Source: Phosphoribacter sp964647395 (GTDB lineage: Bacteria; Actinomycetota; Actinomycetes; Actinomycetales; Dermatophilaceae). From it: a stretch of DNA of 64,000 nucleotides. Made by a program: the position numbers and the translations under genes. Shown piece after piece: positions 55,845 to 63,976 of this stretch (its first letter is position 1; each line of letters begins with the position of its first letter). The stretch lies in NCBI GenBank assembly GCA_964647395.1, contig CAZYHR010000002.1:1-64000 (forward strand), in the 5' to 3' direction. Below the pieces are notes generated by a model that saw only the letters and a program-made list of their open reading frames with translations, was not told the origin of the DNA and made no database searches.

Positions 55845-56189
55845 GTGCTGGACATCAACGGCTGGGAGCTCATCGTCCTGGTCGTCGTCGCGGTCCTCGT
55901 GCTCGGCCCGGAGCGGCTGCCGACGTATGCCGCCAAGCTCGGTCAGCTGGTCCGCCAGCTCAAGGCGATGGCCGACGGGGCCAAGGGCCAGCTCAAGGAG
56001 CAGCTCGGGCCGGACTTCGACGACCTCAACTGGCGCCAGTACGACCCCCGGCAGTACGACCCGCGTCGCATCGTCCGCGAGGCGCTCCTGGACCCGGGGC
56101 CCGAGCCGGTGCGGCCCGAACCACCCGCGGCGACCCGGGTCGAGCACGACCCGGCCCGGCCCACCCCGTGGGACCCGGACGCCACCTGA
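55845..56189 (+). CDS. tatB: Sec-independent translocase subunit TatB
   Basis: 114 residues: short N-terminus, one membrane helix (ELIVLVVVAVLVLGPERLP) with the conserved Gly-Pro, amphipathic helix (KLGQLVRQLKAMADGAKGQL) and a disordered acidic/Pro tail. TatB receives twin-arginine precursors for TatC. GTG start with GGAGGA upstream. Last gene of the sigE operon, convergent with mrp. Confidence 0.92.
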   Translation: MLDINGWELIVLVVVAVLVLGPERLPTYAAKLGQLVRQLKAMADGAKGQLKEQLGPDFDDLNWRQYDPRQYDPRRIVREALLDPGPEPVRPEPPAATRVEHDPARPTPWDPDAT

Positions 56190-56231
56190 GCGCAGGTCGG
56201 GACGGATGCGGCCGGTGGTGGCCGGGACGGG

Positions 56232-57377
56232 TCAGCGCCGGACCGGCGTGACCCCCAACGACCGACCGGCCAGCCCACGCGCCCGGCTGGACAACGAGCG
56301 GGCCACCGCGCGCAGCGCGACCGCAGCGGGGGAGTCCGGGTCGCGCAGCACGACGGGGCGGCCCTCGTCGCCGCCCACGCGCAGGTTGGTGTCCAGCGGC
56401 ACCTGGCCGAGCAGCGGCACCGACGCGCCCATGATCCGGGTCAGCGAGTCGGCGACCGTCCGGCCACCCCCGGCCCCGAAGATCTCCTGCCGTGAGCCGT
56501 CCGGCAGTTCCAGCCACGACATGTTCTCGACGACCCCGACGACCCGCTGGTGGGTCTGCGCCGCGATCGACCCGGCCCGCTCGGCCACCTCGGCGGCGGC
56601 CGCCTGGGGCGTGGTGACGACGATGATCTCGGCCGTCGGCAGCAGTTGACCGATCGAGATCGCGACGTCGCCGGTGCCCGGCGGCAGGTCGAGCAGCAGC
56701 ACGTCGAGGTCGCCCCAGAAGACGTCGGACAGGAACTGGGTCAACGCCCGGTGCAGCATCGGTCCGCGCCACACGACCGGCTGGTTGCCCGGCACGAACA
56801 TGCCGACCGAGATGACCTTCACGTCGTGCGAGATCGGCGGCAGGATCATCGCGTCCTCGCCGTCGCCGATCTGGGTCGGCCGGGCCTCGACACCGAGCAT
56901 CCGGGGGATCGAGAAGCCGTGGATGTCCGCGTCGACCACCCCGACTTTGAGCCCCGCGGCGGCCATGGCCACGGCGAGGTTGGCGGTGACCGAGGACTTG
57001 CCGACGCCACCCTTGCCGGAGGCCACGGCATACACCCGGGTGGTCGAGCCGGGACGGTTGAAGACGACCTCGCGCTCCGGCGCGCCGCCGCGCAACTTGC
57101 CGCGCAGCACCGCGCGCTGCTCGTCGCTCATGACGTCGAGGCGCACCTCGACGCCGTTGACGCCCTCGACGCCCAGCAGCGCCGCCGTCGTGTCGCGGCG
57201 CAGCGTGTCCTTGAGGGGGCAGCCGGCGACGGTGAGGTAGAGCTCGAGCATGACCTGACCGGCCTCGTCGACCGTCACCGACTTGACCATGCCGAGCTCG
57301 GTCACCGGTTTGCGGATCTCCGGGTCGTTGACGGTCGAGAGCGCGCGGAGCAGGTCGTCCTGGGTGGGTGCGGGCAT
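56232..57377 (-). CDS. mrp: Mrp/NBP35-family Fe-S cluster carrier ATPase
   Basis: 381 residues: N-terminal DUF59/MIP18 domain (STVNDPEIRKPVTELGMVK) and P-loop ATPase with deviant Walker A GKGGVGKSS and Walker B DVLLLDLPPGTGD. It carries [4Fe-4S] clusters to apo-proteins. A CxxC pair is missing in the usual C-terminal place, as in many actinobacterial Mrp proteins. ATG 57377 is preferred over a GTG at 57479, which would lie inside the duplicated DNA; a -10 element stands 7 bases upstream. Confidence 0.92.
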   Translation of the reverse strand: MPAPTQDDLLRALSTVNDPEIRKPVTELGMVKSVTVDEAGQVMLELYLTVAGCPLKDTLRRDTTAALLGVEGVNGVEVRLDVMSDEQRAVLRGKLRGGAPEREVVFNRPGSTTRVYAVASGKGGVGKSSVTANLAVAMAAAGLKVGVVDADIHGFSIPRMLGVEARPTQIGDGEDAMILPPISHDVKVISVGMFVPGNQPVVWRGPMLHRALTQFLSDVFWGDLDVLLLDLPPGTGDVAISIGQLLPTAEIIVVTTPQAAAAEVAERAGSIAAQTHQRVVGVVENMSWLELPDGSRQEIFGAGGGRTVADSLTRIMGASVPLLGQVPLDTNLRVGGDEGRPVVLRDPDSPAAVALRAVARSLSSRARGLAGRSLGVTPVRR

Positions 57378-57384
57378 ACCGTCG

Positions 57385-57390
57385 ATCCTA
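57385..57390 (-). promoter_or_regulatory. Probable leaderless -10 element for mrp
   Basis: TAGGAT on the minus strand, 7 bases before ATG 57377; no Shine-Dalgarno. Confidence 0.45.
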
Positions 57391-57437
57391 TGCGCTCGGT
57401 CTGATCCCGCTGGGTGCCGTCGCTGGAGCGCCGGCCG

Positions 57438-57543
57438 GGGCTGGGGGGTTCCGGGAACGTTCCAGGCAACCGTTTTCACCGGGGAGTGGGGGGCTGGGGG
57501 GTTCCGGGAACGTTCCAGGCAACCGTTTTCACCGGGGAGTGGG
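57438..57543. repeat. Perfect 53-bp tandem duplication
   Basis: Two identical 53-base units (57438-57490, 57491-57543) fill the gap between the DUF1003 stop and mrp. Each holds the palindrome GGAACGTTCC with flanks CCG/AGG and the stretch AACCGTTTTCACCGGGGAG. The units read on the minus strand would code the same 13-residue start twice, but no gene is indicated. Identity without any mismatch suggests either very recent origin or selection. Confidence 0.95.
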
Positions 57544-57545
57544 GG

Positions 57546-58142
57546 TCAGCGGTCGCGCTTGCGGGGCTTGGCCTTGGGCTGGGGCTTGGCCTTGGGGGTG
57601 ATGGCGCCGCGCCGCTCCATCTCCTCCAGCAGGTCGCGCAGCTCGGAGCGGATGAAGTCGCGGGTCGCGGCGTCGCGCAGGGCGATGCGCAGGGCCGCGA
57701 CCTCACGGGTGAGGAACTCGGTGTCGGCGAGGTTGCGCTCGTCGCGGGCCCGGTCCTGCTCCAGCGCCACCCGCTCGCGGTCGGCCTGACGGTTCTGCGC
57801 GAGCAGGATGAGCGGGGCGGCGTACGAGGCCTGCAGCGACAGGATGAGGGTGAGCAGCGTGTAGTTGAGCTCGCGCGGATCGAACTGGAGCTGGGTCGGG
57901 GCGAAGGTGTTCCAGACCAGCCAGATGATGACGAAGGCGGTCATCCCGATGAGGAACTGCACCGTGCCCATGAACCGTGCGAAGGCCTCGGACAGCACCC
58001 CGAAGCGCTCCTGGTCGAACCCCCGCCACTGCAGGAAGGACCGCCGCCCAAACTCGCGGGGCTGGTCGATGCGGCCGTCGCGGGCCGCCCGCGGTCGGCC
58101 GGCCGCGCGGCGCAGCGCGGCGCGGCGGGCGCCGTCAGCCAT
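57546..58142 (-). CDS. DUF1003 membrane protein
   Basis: 198 residues. Two membrane helices (about 65-85, FLIGMTAFVIIWLVWN; about 95-115, LTLILSLQASYAAPLILLA) and a charged cytoplasmic C-terminus with RERVALEQDRARDE, the DUF1003 pattern, ending in a KAKPQPKAKPRK tail. Its start overlaps the upstream MgtE-like gene by 8 bases. The pair is conserved in actinobacteria and may act together in membrane or ion homeostasis; function unknown. Confidence 0.87.
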   Translation of the reverse strand: MADGARRAALRRAAGRPRAARDGRIDQPREFGRRSFLQWRGFDQERFGVLSEAFARFMGTVQFLIGMTAFVIIWLVWNTFAPTQLQFDPRELNYTLLTLILSLQASYAAPLILLAQNRQADRERVALEQDRARDERNLADTEFLTREVAALRIALRDAATRDFIRSELRDLLEEMERRGAITPKAKPQPKAKPRKRDR

Positions 58143-59406
58143 GGGTGACCTCGCGGGCCTCGCGCCAGTCCTCGGGCAGGATGTGGTCGAGCACGTCGTC
58201 GACGGTCACCGCGCCGACCAGCCGGCCCACCGGGTCGACGACCGGCACCGCCATGAGGTCGTAGGCGGCCAGGGTGCGGTGCACCTGGTCGATCGACGCT
58301 TCGACCTCGACCGGCTTGACCCGCTCGATCGCGGCACCCAGCGGCGAGTGCGGCGGCTCGCGCAGCAGCCGCTGGATGTGCACCAGCCCGAGATACTTGC
58401 CGGTCGGCGTCTCCAGCGGCGGCCGGCAGACGAACACCGCCGTCGACAGCGGCGCGGACAACTCCTCGCGCCGCACCACCGCGAGCGCCTCGGCGATGGT
58501 CGCCTCGGGACCGAGGATCACCGGCTCGTTGGTCATGATGCCCCCGGCGGTGTCCTCCTCGTAGGCGAGCAGCTGGCGGACCGGCTCGGCCTCGTCCGGC
58601 TCCATCCGCCCGAGCAGCTGCTCCTGCTGCTCCGGGGGCAGCTCGGCGAGCAGGTCGGCGGCGTCGTCGGGCTCCATCGCCTCGAGCACGTCGGCGGCGC
58701 GTTCGGCGTCCAGGCCGACGAGGATCTGCACCTGCTCGTCCTCGGGCAGCTCCTCCAGCACGTCGGCCAGCCGCGAGTCGTCCAGCGCTGCGGCGACCTC
58801 GGCCCGGCGCTGCGGCTCCAGGTCGTGGATCGCCTCGGCGAGGTCGGCCGGCGCGAGATCCTCGTAGGCCGCGATGAGCAGCTCGGCGTCCTGCTGGGCA
58901 TCCCGCACGTCCAGGCCGGTCGTGTCGGCGATGTCGACCAGCAGCGTCTCGCCCCGGCGCCGGCCGAAGGCCCGGATGCCGCGACGCTGACCGTCGGTCT
59001 TGCGGCAGAACACCCGGCTCACCGTCCAGTCCTTGCGGCGCACGTCGATGGCCAGGTCCTCGACGGTCGCCTCGAAGGTCGTGTCGTCGTCGGTGACGGT
59101 GACGGTGCGCTCGAACAGCTCGGCGACGGCCAGCGTCTCGCCGATGCGCTGCTCGAACCGGCGCAGGTTGACCAGCCCGGTCGTGATGACCTGATCGGCG
59201 TCGATCGAAGTGATGCGGGTCATCGGCACGAAGACCCGCTTGCGGCCGGGCACCTCGAGCACCAGCCCGATGACCCGGGGCCGTGACCCGATCGGCCCGC
59301 GGAACGTCACGACCACATCGCGGACGCGGCCCACCGGGTCGCCCAGCGGGTCGAAGGCGTCCAGACCCACCAGTCGGGCCACGAAGACGCGGGTGGGCAA
59401 GGTCAC
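58135..59406 (-). CDS. MgtE N-terminal and CBS domain protein, no membrane part
   Basis: 423 residues: PRC-barrel-like segment at the N-terminus (VARLVGLDAFDPLGDPVGRV), MgtE intracellular helical domain (about 180-290; LEELPEDEQVQILVGLD and LLAELPPEQQEQLLGRM), and two CBS domains (about 290-415). The transmembrane part of MgtE magnesium channels is absent, so it is a soluble Mg2+/nucleotide sensor rather than a transporter. GTG start 59406 with a -10 element 6 bases upstream. Confidence 0.85.
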   Translation of the reverse strand: MTLPTRVFVARLVGLDAFDPLGDPVGRVRDVVVTFRGPIGSRPRVIGLVLEVPGRKRVFVPMTRITSIDADQVITTGLVNLRRFEQRIGETLAVAELFERTVTVTDDDTTFEATVEDLAIDVRRKDWTVSRVFCRKTDGQRRGIRAFGRRRGETLLVDIADTTGLDVRDAQQDAELLIAAYEDLAPADLAEAIHDLEPQRRAEVAAALDDSRLADVLEELPEDEQVQILVGLDAERAADVLEAMEPDDAADLLAELPPEQQEQLLGRMEPDEAEPVRQLLAYEEDTAGGIMTNEPVILGPEATIAEALAVVRREELSAPLSTAVFVCRPPLETPTGKYLGLVHIQRLLREPPHSPLGAAIERVKPVEVEASIDQVHRTLAAYDLMAVPVVDPVGRLVGAVTVDDVLDHILPEDWREAREVTHG

Positions 59407-59412
59407 AGGACA

Positions 59413-59418
59413 AGGCTA
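59413..59418 (-). promoter_or_regulatory. Probable leaderless -10 element for the MgtE-N/CBS gene
   Basis: TAGCCT on the minus strand, 6 bases before GTG 59406; no ribosome-binding site. Confidence 0.4.
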
Positions 59419-59516
59419 GCCGGGGGGACCCGAGGCCCGTGGTCGCGGCATACCGGCTGTTGCTAGCGTCCGGAGGGAAGACCGCCGACGAGCCCGCAGC
59501 CACTGGAGGCCGAACC

Positions 59517-60584
59517 ATGCGCCACCCCAAGGACTTCTATGCACCGCTGGCCCTCGGGGCGCCGCAGCCGCTGCGGCAGGTGCCGGCCCGGCCCTCGCGG
59601 TGCATCCACTTCTTCGACCCGAGCAACCCCAAGATGGCGGCCAAGGTGCCCGAACTGGTCGGCACCGTCGACGTGCTGCTCGGCAACCTCGAGGACGCCG
59701 TCAAGGCCGACAACAAGCAGGCCGCCCGGGCCGGGCTGGTGGCGATCGGCCAGGCCACCGACTTCGGCGAGTCGACGCAGTTGTGGACCCGGGTCAACGC
59801 GCTGGACTCGCCGTGGGTCCTGGATGACCTGACGACGCTGGTCACCGAGATCGGCGACAAGCTCGACGTCATCATGGTCCCCAAGGTGCAGGGCGCCGAG
59901 GACATCCACTACGTCGACCGGATCCTAGCCCAGCTCGAGGCCCGGGCCGGGCTGCAGCGCCCGATCCTCGTGCACGCGATCCTCGAGACCGCCCGCGGCA
60001 TGGTCAACGTCGAACAGATCTGCAACGCCAGCCCGCGGATGCAGGGGCTCTCGCTCGGCCCGGCCGACCTGGCCGCGGACCGACGGATGAAGACCACCCG
60101 GGTCGGCGGCGGGCACCCCGGCTACCTGGTGCGCCAGGACCCGCCGGGCGGGGTGATCGAGGCCGAGCGGGCGGCATACCAACAGGATCTGTGGCACTAC
60201 ACGATCGCGCGCATGGTCGACGCGTGCGCGGCGGCCGGCATCTTCCCCTACTACGGGCCGTTCGGCGACATCAAGGACGTCGTCGCGTGCGAGGACCAGT
60301 TCCGCAACGCCTTCCTGCTCGGCTGTGTCGGCGCATGGTCGCTGCACCCGGCCCAGATCGCCATCGCCAAGCGGGTGTTCAGCCCGTCCGCCGAGGACGT
60401 CGCGCACGCGCGGCGGGTCGTCGAGGCGATGGGCGACGGCACCGGGGCGGTCATGCTCGACGGCAAGATGGAGGACGACGCCAGCCTCAAGCAGTGCCTC
60501 GTCATGCTCGAGCTGGCCGACCGGCTGGCTGCCACCGACCCCGCCCTCGCGGCTCGGTATGCCGCCCCCGCGGCCGGCGAGTGA
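59517..60584 (+). CDS. HpcH/HpaI-CitE family lyase, malyl-CoA-lyase-like (first)
   Basis: 355 residues, TIM-barrel C-C lyase with metal site in HAILETARGMVNVEQI and in LSLGPADLAADR. GGGHPGYLVR and the long insertion before WSLHPAQIAIAKRVFSP match the larger group related to L-malyl-CoA/beta-methylmalyl-CoA lyases. Substrate likely a CoA thioester of a hydroxy-diacid. GGAGG 7 bases before ATG 59517. A second, shorter family member follows 40 bases later. Confidence 0.8.
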   Translation: MRHPKDFYAPLALGAPQPLRQVPARPSRCIHFFDPSNPKMAAKVPELVGTVDVLLGNLEDAVKADNKQAARAGLVAIGQATDFGESTQLWTRVNALDSPWVLDDLTTLVTEIGDKLDVIMVPKVQGAEDIHYVDRILAQLEARAGLQRPILVHAILETARGMVNVEQICNASPRMQGLSLGPADLAADRRMKTTRVGGGHPGYLVRQDPPGGVIEAERAAYQQDLWHYTIARMVDACAAAGIFPYYGPFGDIKDVVACEDQFRNAFLLGCVGAWSLHPAQIAIAKRVFSPSAEDVAHARRVVEAMGDGTGAVMLDGKMEDDASLKQCLVMLELADRLAATDPALAARYAAPAAGE

Positions 60585-60624
60585 CCCTCGCCCCGGCCGC
60601 GCCCGACCCAAGGAGAACCCCCCG

Positions 60625-61497
60625 ATGAACACCTATCGGCCCCGCCGCACCGTGCTGTACCTGCCCGCCTCCAACGAGCGGGCGCTGGACAAGGCCAAGA
60701 CCCTGCCGACCGACGGGTTGATCCTCGACCTGGAGGACTCGGTGGCCCCCGACGCCAAGGACGCCGCTCGCGAACTCGCTTGTGCAGCAGCGAAGTCCGG
60801 CGCCTACGGGCGGCGCGAGGTGACGATCCGGATCAACGCCATCGACAGCGAGTGGCACTGGGACGACTTGCGCGCCGCCTGCGCCGCCGGCCCCGACGCG
60901 ATCGTCGTGCCCAAGATCACCAGCCGCAAGCAGGTGCGCTACCTGGCCCGGATGCTCGATCGGCTGCACGCCCCGGAATCGACCCAGCTGTGGGCGATGA
61001 TCGAGTCGCCGGCGGCGATCCTGGAGATCGAGAAGACCGTCGGCAGCGACCCGCGGCTCACCGTGCTGGTGCTGGGCACCAACGACCTGGTCAAGGAGCT
61101 CAACGCCGAGCACGTGCCCGGCCGCGAGCCGCTGCTCTACGCGCTGTCCAAGGTCGTCATGGCCGCCCGGGCCGAGGGATTGGCCGTGCTCGACGGCGTC
61201 TACAACGACGTCAAGGACACCGAGGGGTTCGCCGCCGAGTGCCGGCAGGGGCGGGCCATGGGCTTCGACGGCAAGACCGTCATCCACCCCGGCCAGCTCG
61301 AGCCGTGCAACAACGCCTATGCGCCCAGCGCGGAGCAGGCCGAGCAGGCCAGGGCCCTCATCGAGACCTTCGAGGGGGCGCTGGCCGAGGGCAAGGGTGT
61401 GGTCACCCATCAGGGCAAGCTCGTCGAGCAGTTGCACGTCGACATGGCCCGCAAGGTGCTCGCCACCCGGGAGGCCATCGCCGCGCTCGGCGAGTAG
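60625..61497 (+). CDS. HpcH/HpaI-CitE family lyase (second)
   Basis: 290 residues, CitE-type. RTVLYLPASNERALDKA and LDLEDSVAPDAKD at the N-terminus, WAMIESPAAILEIEK in the middle (metal Glu) and GFDGKTVIHPGQLEPCNNAY near the end are the citramalyl-/malyl-CoA lyase pattern. AAGGAG before ATG. Paired with the upstream paralogue; they may form a two-step or two-substrate system, for example for malyl-CoA and citramalyl-CoA. Confidence 0.82.
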   Translation: MNTYRPRRTVLYLPASNERALDKAKTLPTDGLILDLEDSVAPDAKDAARELACAAAKSGAYGRREVTIRINAIDSEWHWDDLRAACAAGPDAIVVPKITSRKQVRYLARMLDRLHAPESTQLWAMIESPAAILEIEKTVGSDPRLTVLVLGTNDLVKELNAEHVPGREPLLYALSKVVMAARAEGLAVLDGVYNDVKDTEGFAAECRQGRAMGFDGKTVIHPGQLEPCNNAYAPSAEQAEQARALIETFEGALAEGKGVVTHQGKLVEQLHVDMARKVLATREAIAALGE

Positions 61498-61530
61498 CGG
61501 CCCGGGCGCTGAACGCCGGCGCCGGCGGCC

Positions 61531-62454
61531 TCACTCCAGCAGGCCGAGCTCGGTGAACAGCTCGCCGAGCATGCCCTCGACCCGGATCGAGGTGCCCTCG
61601 TCGCCCTGGTGGCTGATCCGCTGCAGCCGGCCCTGGCGCCAGTAGTAGACGTGCGGGCTGATGCCGCCCTGCCCGGTGCTCTCGCCGCGGGCCAGGTTGA
61701 GCAGGCCGCTGATCGCGGCGACGATCTCCGGCCCGGTCGGCACGTGGATCGCCAGCAGCGAGCGGTTCGGCACGGCCACCAGCGCGCCGAGCGGAGGCAG
61801 TTCGATGCCGAAGTCCTGGGACAGGACCCGTTCGAGCACGAGCAGCCGGCTGGCGTTGAAATAGCCGCCGATGCTCAGCAGGACCCGGGAGCCCGGCTCG
61901 TCGCCGAGGGTCATCGTCTCGTCCGAGCGCAGCCCGGCGAGGTTGCGCAGCGCCTGCTGCCGGACCACCTCCCAGCCGCCCCAGACGTCGACCTGGTCGG
62001 CCTTGCCGGCGGTCTTGACCGTCTCGGGGAAGTCGCGCGCCGGCACGGCCAGCAGGTCATCGGCGAGCGGGATCGCCAGGTCGGGCTCGAACGGCAGGTC
62101 GCCGCGCTGCCACAACCCGAGGTAGAGGCTGCCGGCCACCTGCTCGGGCGTCTCGACCGGCTCGTGCTCGTGGGCGAGCAGGATCGCGGCGTGGTGGTCG
62201 AGCAGCCGCGGCCAGTCGCGCTCGGGCGCGGCGGCGGCCTGCGCGGAGATGTTGTGCAGCGGGTAGCGCACCCCACCGATCGCCTCGAGCACGCCCGCGT
62301 CGCAGATCGTTTCGACGCCGCGCCGGCGGAAGGCGGCCATCGCCTCGACCCGGAAGCGCTGACCCTGCTCGGCGTCCAGGGCCGGCAGGTCAGGATCGGG
62401 TATGCCGCCCGGTGTCGGCTCGCTGCCGCCGCCCCTGCGCCCGAACCACCCCAT
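61531..62454 (-). CDS. Unrecognised conserved-looking protein
   Basis: 307 residues, no membrane helix, no family recognised. It opens with a Gly/Arg-rich stretch (MGWFGRRGGG), has a balanced acidic/hydrophobic composition, and shows SLLAIHVPTGPEIVAAISG in the C-terminal half, reminiscent of the DUF1444/YtpQ type but not certain. GGGAGGCGAGG upstream supports the ATG at 62454. Divergent from the PLDc_N gene. Confidence 0.7.
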   Translation of the reverse strand: MGWFGRRGGGSEPTPGGIPDPDLPALDAEQGQRFRVEAMAAFRRRGVETICDAGVLEAIGGVRYPLHNISAQAAAAPERDWPRLLDHHAAILLAHEHEPVETPEQVAGSLYLGLWQRGDLPFEPDLAIPLADDLLAVPARDFPETVKTAGKADQVDVWGGWEVVRQQALRNLAGLRSDETMTLGDEPGSRVLLSIGGYFNASRLLVLERVLSQDFGIELPPLGALVAVPNRSLLAIHVPTGPEIVAAISGLLNLARGESTGQGGISPHVYYWRQGRLQRISHQGDEGTSIRVEGMLGELFTELGLLE

Positions 62455-62518
62455 GAACCTCGCCTCCCAGTCGGTTCCCCCGATGGTAAGCGGGGTGGCG
62501 GCCGCCGGACGGCCCCGT

Positions 62519-62548
62519 TCGCGGTCCGGCTGGCCGGTGGCGGATAAT
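62519..62548 (+). promoter_or_regulatory. Putative promoter of the PLDc_N gene
   Basis: TTCGCG (62519-62524) and GATAAT (62543-62548), 18 bases apart; -10 good, -35 weak; 33 bases before the GTG. Confidence 0.4.
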
Positions 62549-62581
62549 GGTCCTGTCCCGTCTCCCCTGGAAGCCGTCGTC

Positions 62582-62998
62582 GTGATCCGCTACCTGCCCG
62601 TCGTCCTCGAGCTCGGCATCGTCATCTACTGCCTGGTCGACATCTCCCAGGCGGATCGGACCCGGGTGCGCAATCTCCCCAAGGGCTGGTGGATCGTCCT
62701 GGTCATCGTCGTGCCGCTGCTCGGCGGTCTCGCGTGGCTGCTGGGCGGTCGGCCGCAACGACCGCCGCAGGGCGGGACCCCGCTGCCCCGCCGGCCCGGT
62801 CCGGTGGCCCCCGAGGACGACCCGGAGTTCATCGCCCGTCTGCGCCAGTCCAACAGCGAGCACGAGCACCTGCTGCGCCAGTGGGAGGACGAGTTGCGCT
62901 CCCGCGAGCAGCGGCTGCAGCGCCCGCCGCGCGACGCGCCGCCACCGGACGGCGGCAGCGACGACCCACCGGCCGGCAGCCCGCCCACCGGCGGCTGA
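62582..62998 (+). CDS. PLDc_N-domain membrane protein
   Basis: 138 residues: two N-terminal membrane helices (LPVVLELGIVIYCLVDI and WWIVLVIVVPLLGGLAWLL) with the linking KGWW turn, the phospholipase-D-nuclease N-terminal (PLDc_N) module used as a small membrane anchor. A cytoplasmic tail follows with a short coiled coil (RLRQSNSEHEHLLRQWEDEL) and a Pro/Gly-rich end. No nuclease domain. GTG 62582. Convergent with the RIO kinase gene 9 bases away. Confidence 0.8.
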   Translation: MIRYLPVVLELGIVIYCLVDISQADRTRVRNLPKGWWIVLVIVVPLLGGLAWLLGGRPQRPPQGGTPLPRRPGPVAPEDDPEFIARLRQSNSEHEHLLRQWEDELRSREQRLQRPPRDAPPPDGGSDDPPAGSPPTGG

Positions 62999-63007
62999 GC
63001 CGCCAGG

Positions 63008-63841
63008 TCACCAGCGCGACGTGGCAGCGGCCAGCACCTCGCCGAACAGCACCCCCGCGTCGATGTCGTAGCCGCGCCGGGTGAACCACTCGGCCATGGT
63101 CCGCGCGTCCCGCTCGAGGAACTCGAATCCGTGCGGATTGCCGATGACGTCGACGATCTGCGGCCAGTCGATGAGGACCAGCCGGTCGCCGTCGAGCAGG
63201 ACGTTGTAGGGCGACAGGTCACCGTGCGCCCAGCCGAGGCCGGCCAGGTGCAGCATCGCGTCCCGCACCTGCTCGAACAGCCCGGGCAGTGCGCGCCGCT
63301 CCGGCCGGCACTGGGCCAGCCGGGGCGCGGCCACCCCGTCGGCGCCGACGAACTCCATGAGCAGTTCGCGGTCGTCGAGCTGCACGGGATAGGGCACCGG
63401 CAGTCCCTGGGCCCACAGTGTCGCGAGGGCGCCGAACTCGGCGCCGGCCCACTGGCCGGCGATGACCTCCTTGCCGAAGGCGGTGCGGCGGGCCATGGCG
63501 CGGTTCTCCCGGGAGCGGCGCACCCGGCGCCCCTCCAGATAGCCGGCGTCCCGGTGGAACAGCCGGTGCTGCGAGGTGCGGAAGCGCTTGGCCGCCATGA
63601 TGCTGTCGCGGTCCGGCCGGCCAGGGACCCACCGGTGCACCAGGTGGACGTCGGCCTCCTTGCCGGTCTTGAGGATGCCGAGGTCGGCGTCGACGGCGCC
63701 GAACTCGGTGACGACCCAGCCGGGTCGCGGTGCCGGCCCGTGGGTGGCGCCGTCCCAGCTGGACCAGCGCTCGCCCTCGGGGGCGGCGTCAGGCAGTGAG
63801 TCGAGGGCGAATCGGTTGTCCTCGAAGGGGGTTGCGGGCAT
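63008..63841 (-). CDS. RIO-family atypical protein kinase
   Basis: 277 residues. GILKTGKEADVHLV replaces the glycine-rich loop; a Lys in MAAKRF, HGDLSPYNVLL as catalytic loop (Asp, Asn) and LVLIDWPQIVD as the metal-binding loop define RIO1-type kinases, which act in ribosome-related or unknown functions in bacteria. The ATG at 63841 fits the fold start; a longer in-frame extension (to 63973) would read through an inverted repeat and is rejected. Confidence 0.88.
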   Translation of the reverse strand: MPATPFEDNRFALDSLPDAAPEGERWSSWDGATHGPAPRPGWVVTEFGAVDADLGILKTGKEADVHLVHRWVPGRPDRDSIMAAKRFRTSQHRLFHRDAGYLEGRRVRRSRENRAMARRTAFGKEVIAGQWAGAEFGALATLWAQGLPVPYPVQLDDRELLMEFVGADGVAAPRLAQCRPERRALPGLFEQVRDAMLHLAGLGWAHGDLSPYNVLLDGDRLVLIDWPQIVDVIGNPHGFEFLERDARTMAEWFTRRGYDIDAGVLFGEVLAAATSRW

Positions 63842-63927
63842 GAGTGGTCTCCGGAGCGTGAGGGGTGGGGGTGCGGGAGGCACCCCGGGCAGTGGTGGAC
63901 ATCTCGCGCTCCTTCGCTCGCCGGACC

Positions 63928-63976
63928 GGTATGCCGCGGCTGCGGCCACCTCGTCGGTCCACCGTGGCGGCATACC
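63928..63976. terminator. Inverted GGTATGCCGC pair near window end
   Basis: GGTATGCCGC (63928-63937) and GCGGCATACC (63967-63976), 29 bases apart, with matching outer bases (GGACC/GGTCC, one base shifted). It lies upstream of the RIO kinase gene, so it probably ends a gene outside the window or is a pure repeat pair. Confidence 0.45.

Noticed and set aside
57476..57706. Small minus-strand frame beginning in the 53-bp duplication
   Set aside because: It is out of frame with the DUF1003 gene over most of its length; the repeated peptide start merely reflects the DNA duplication.
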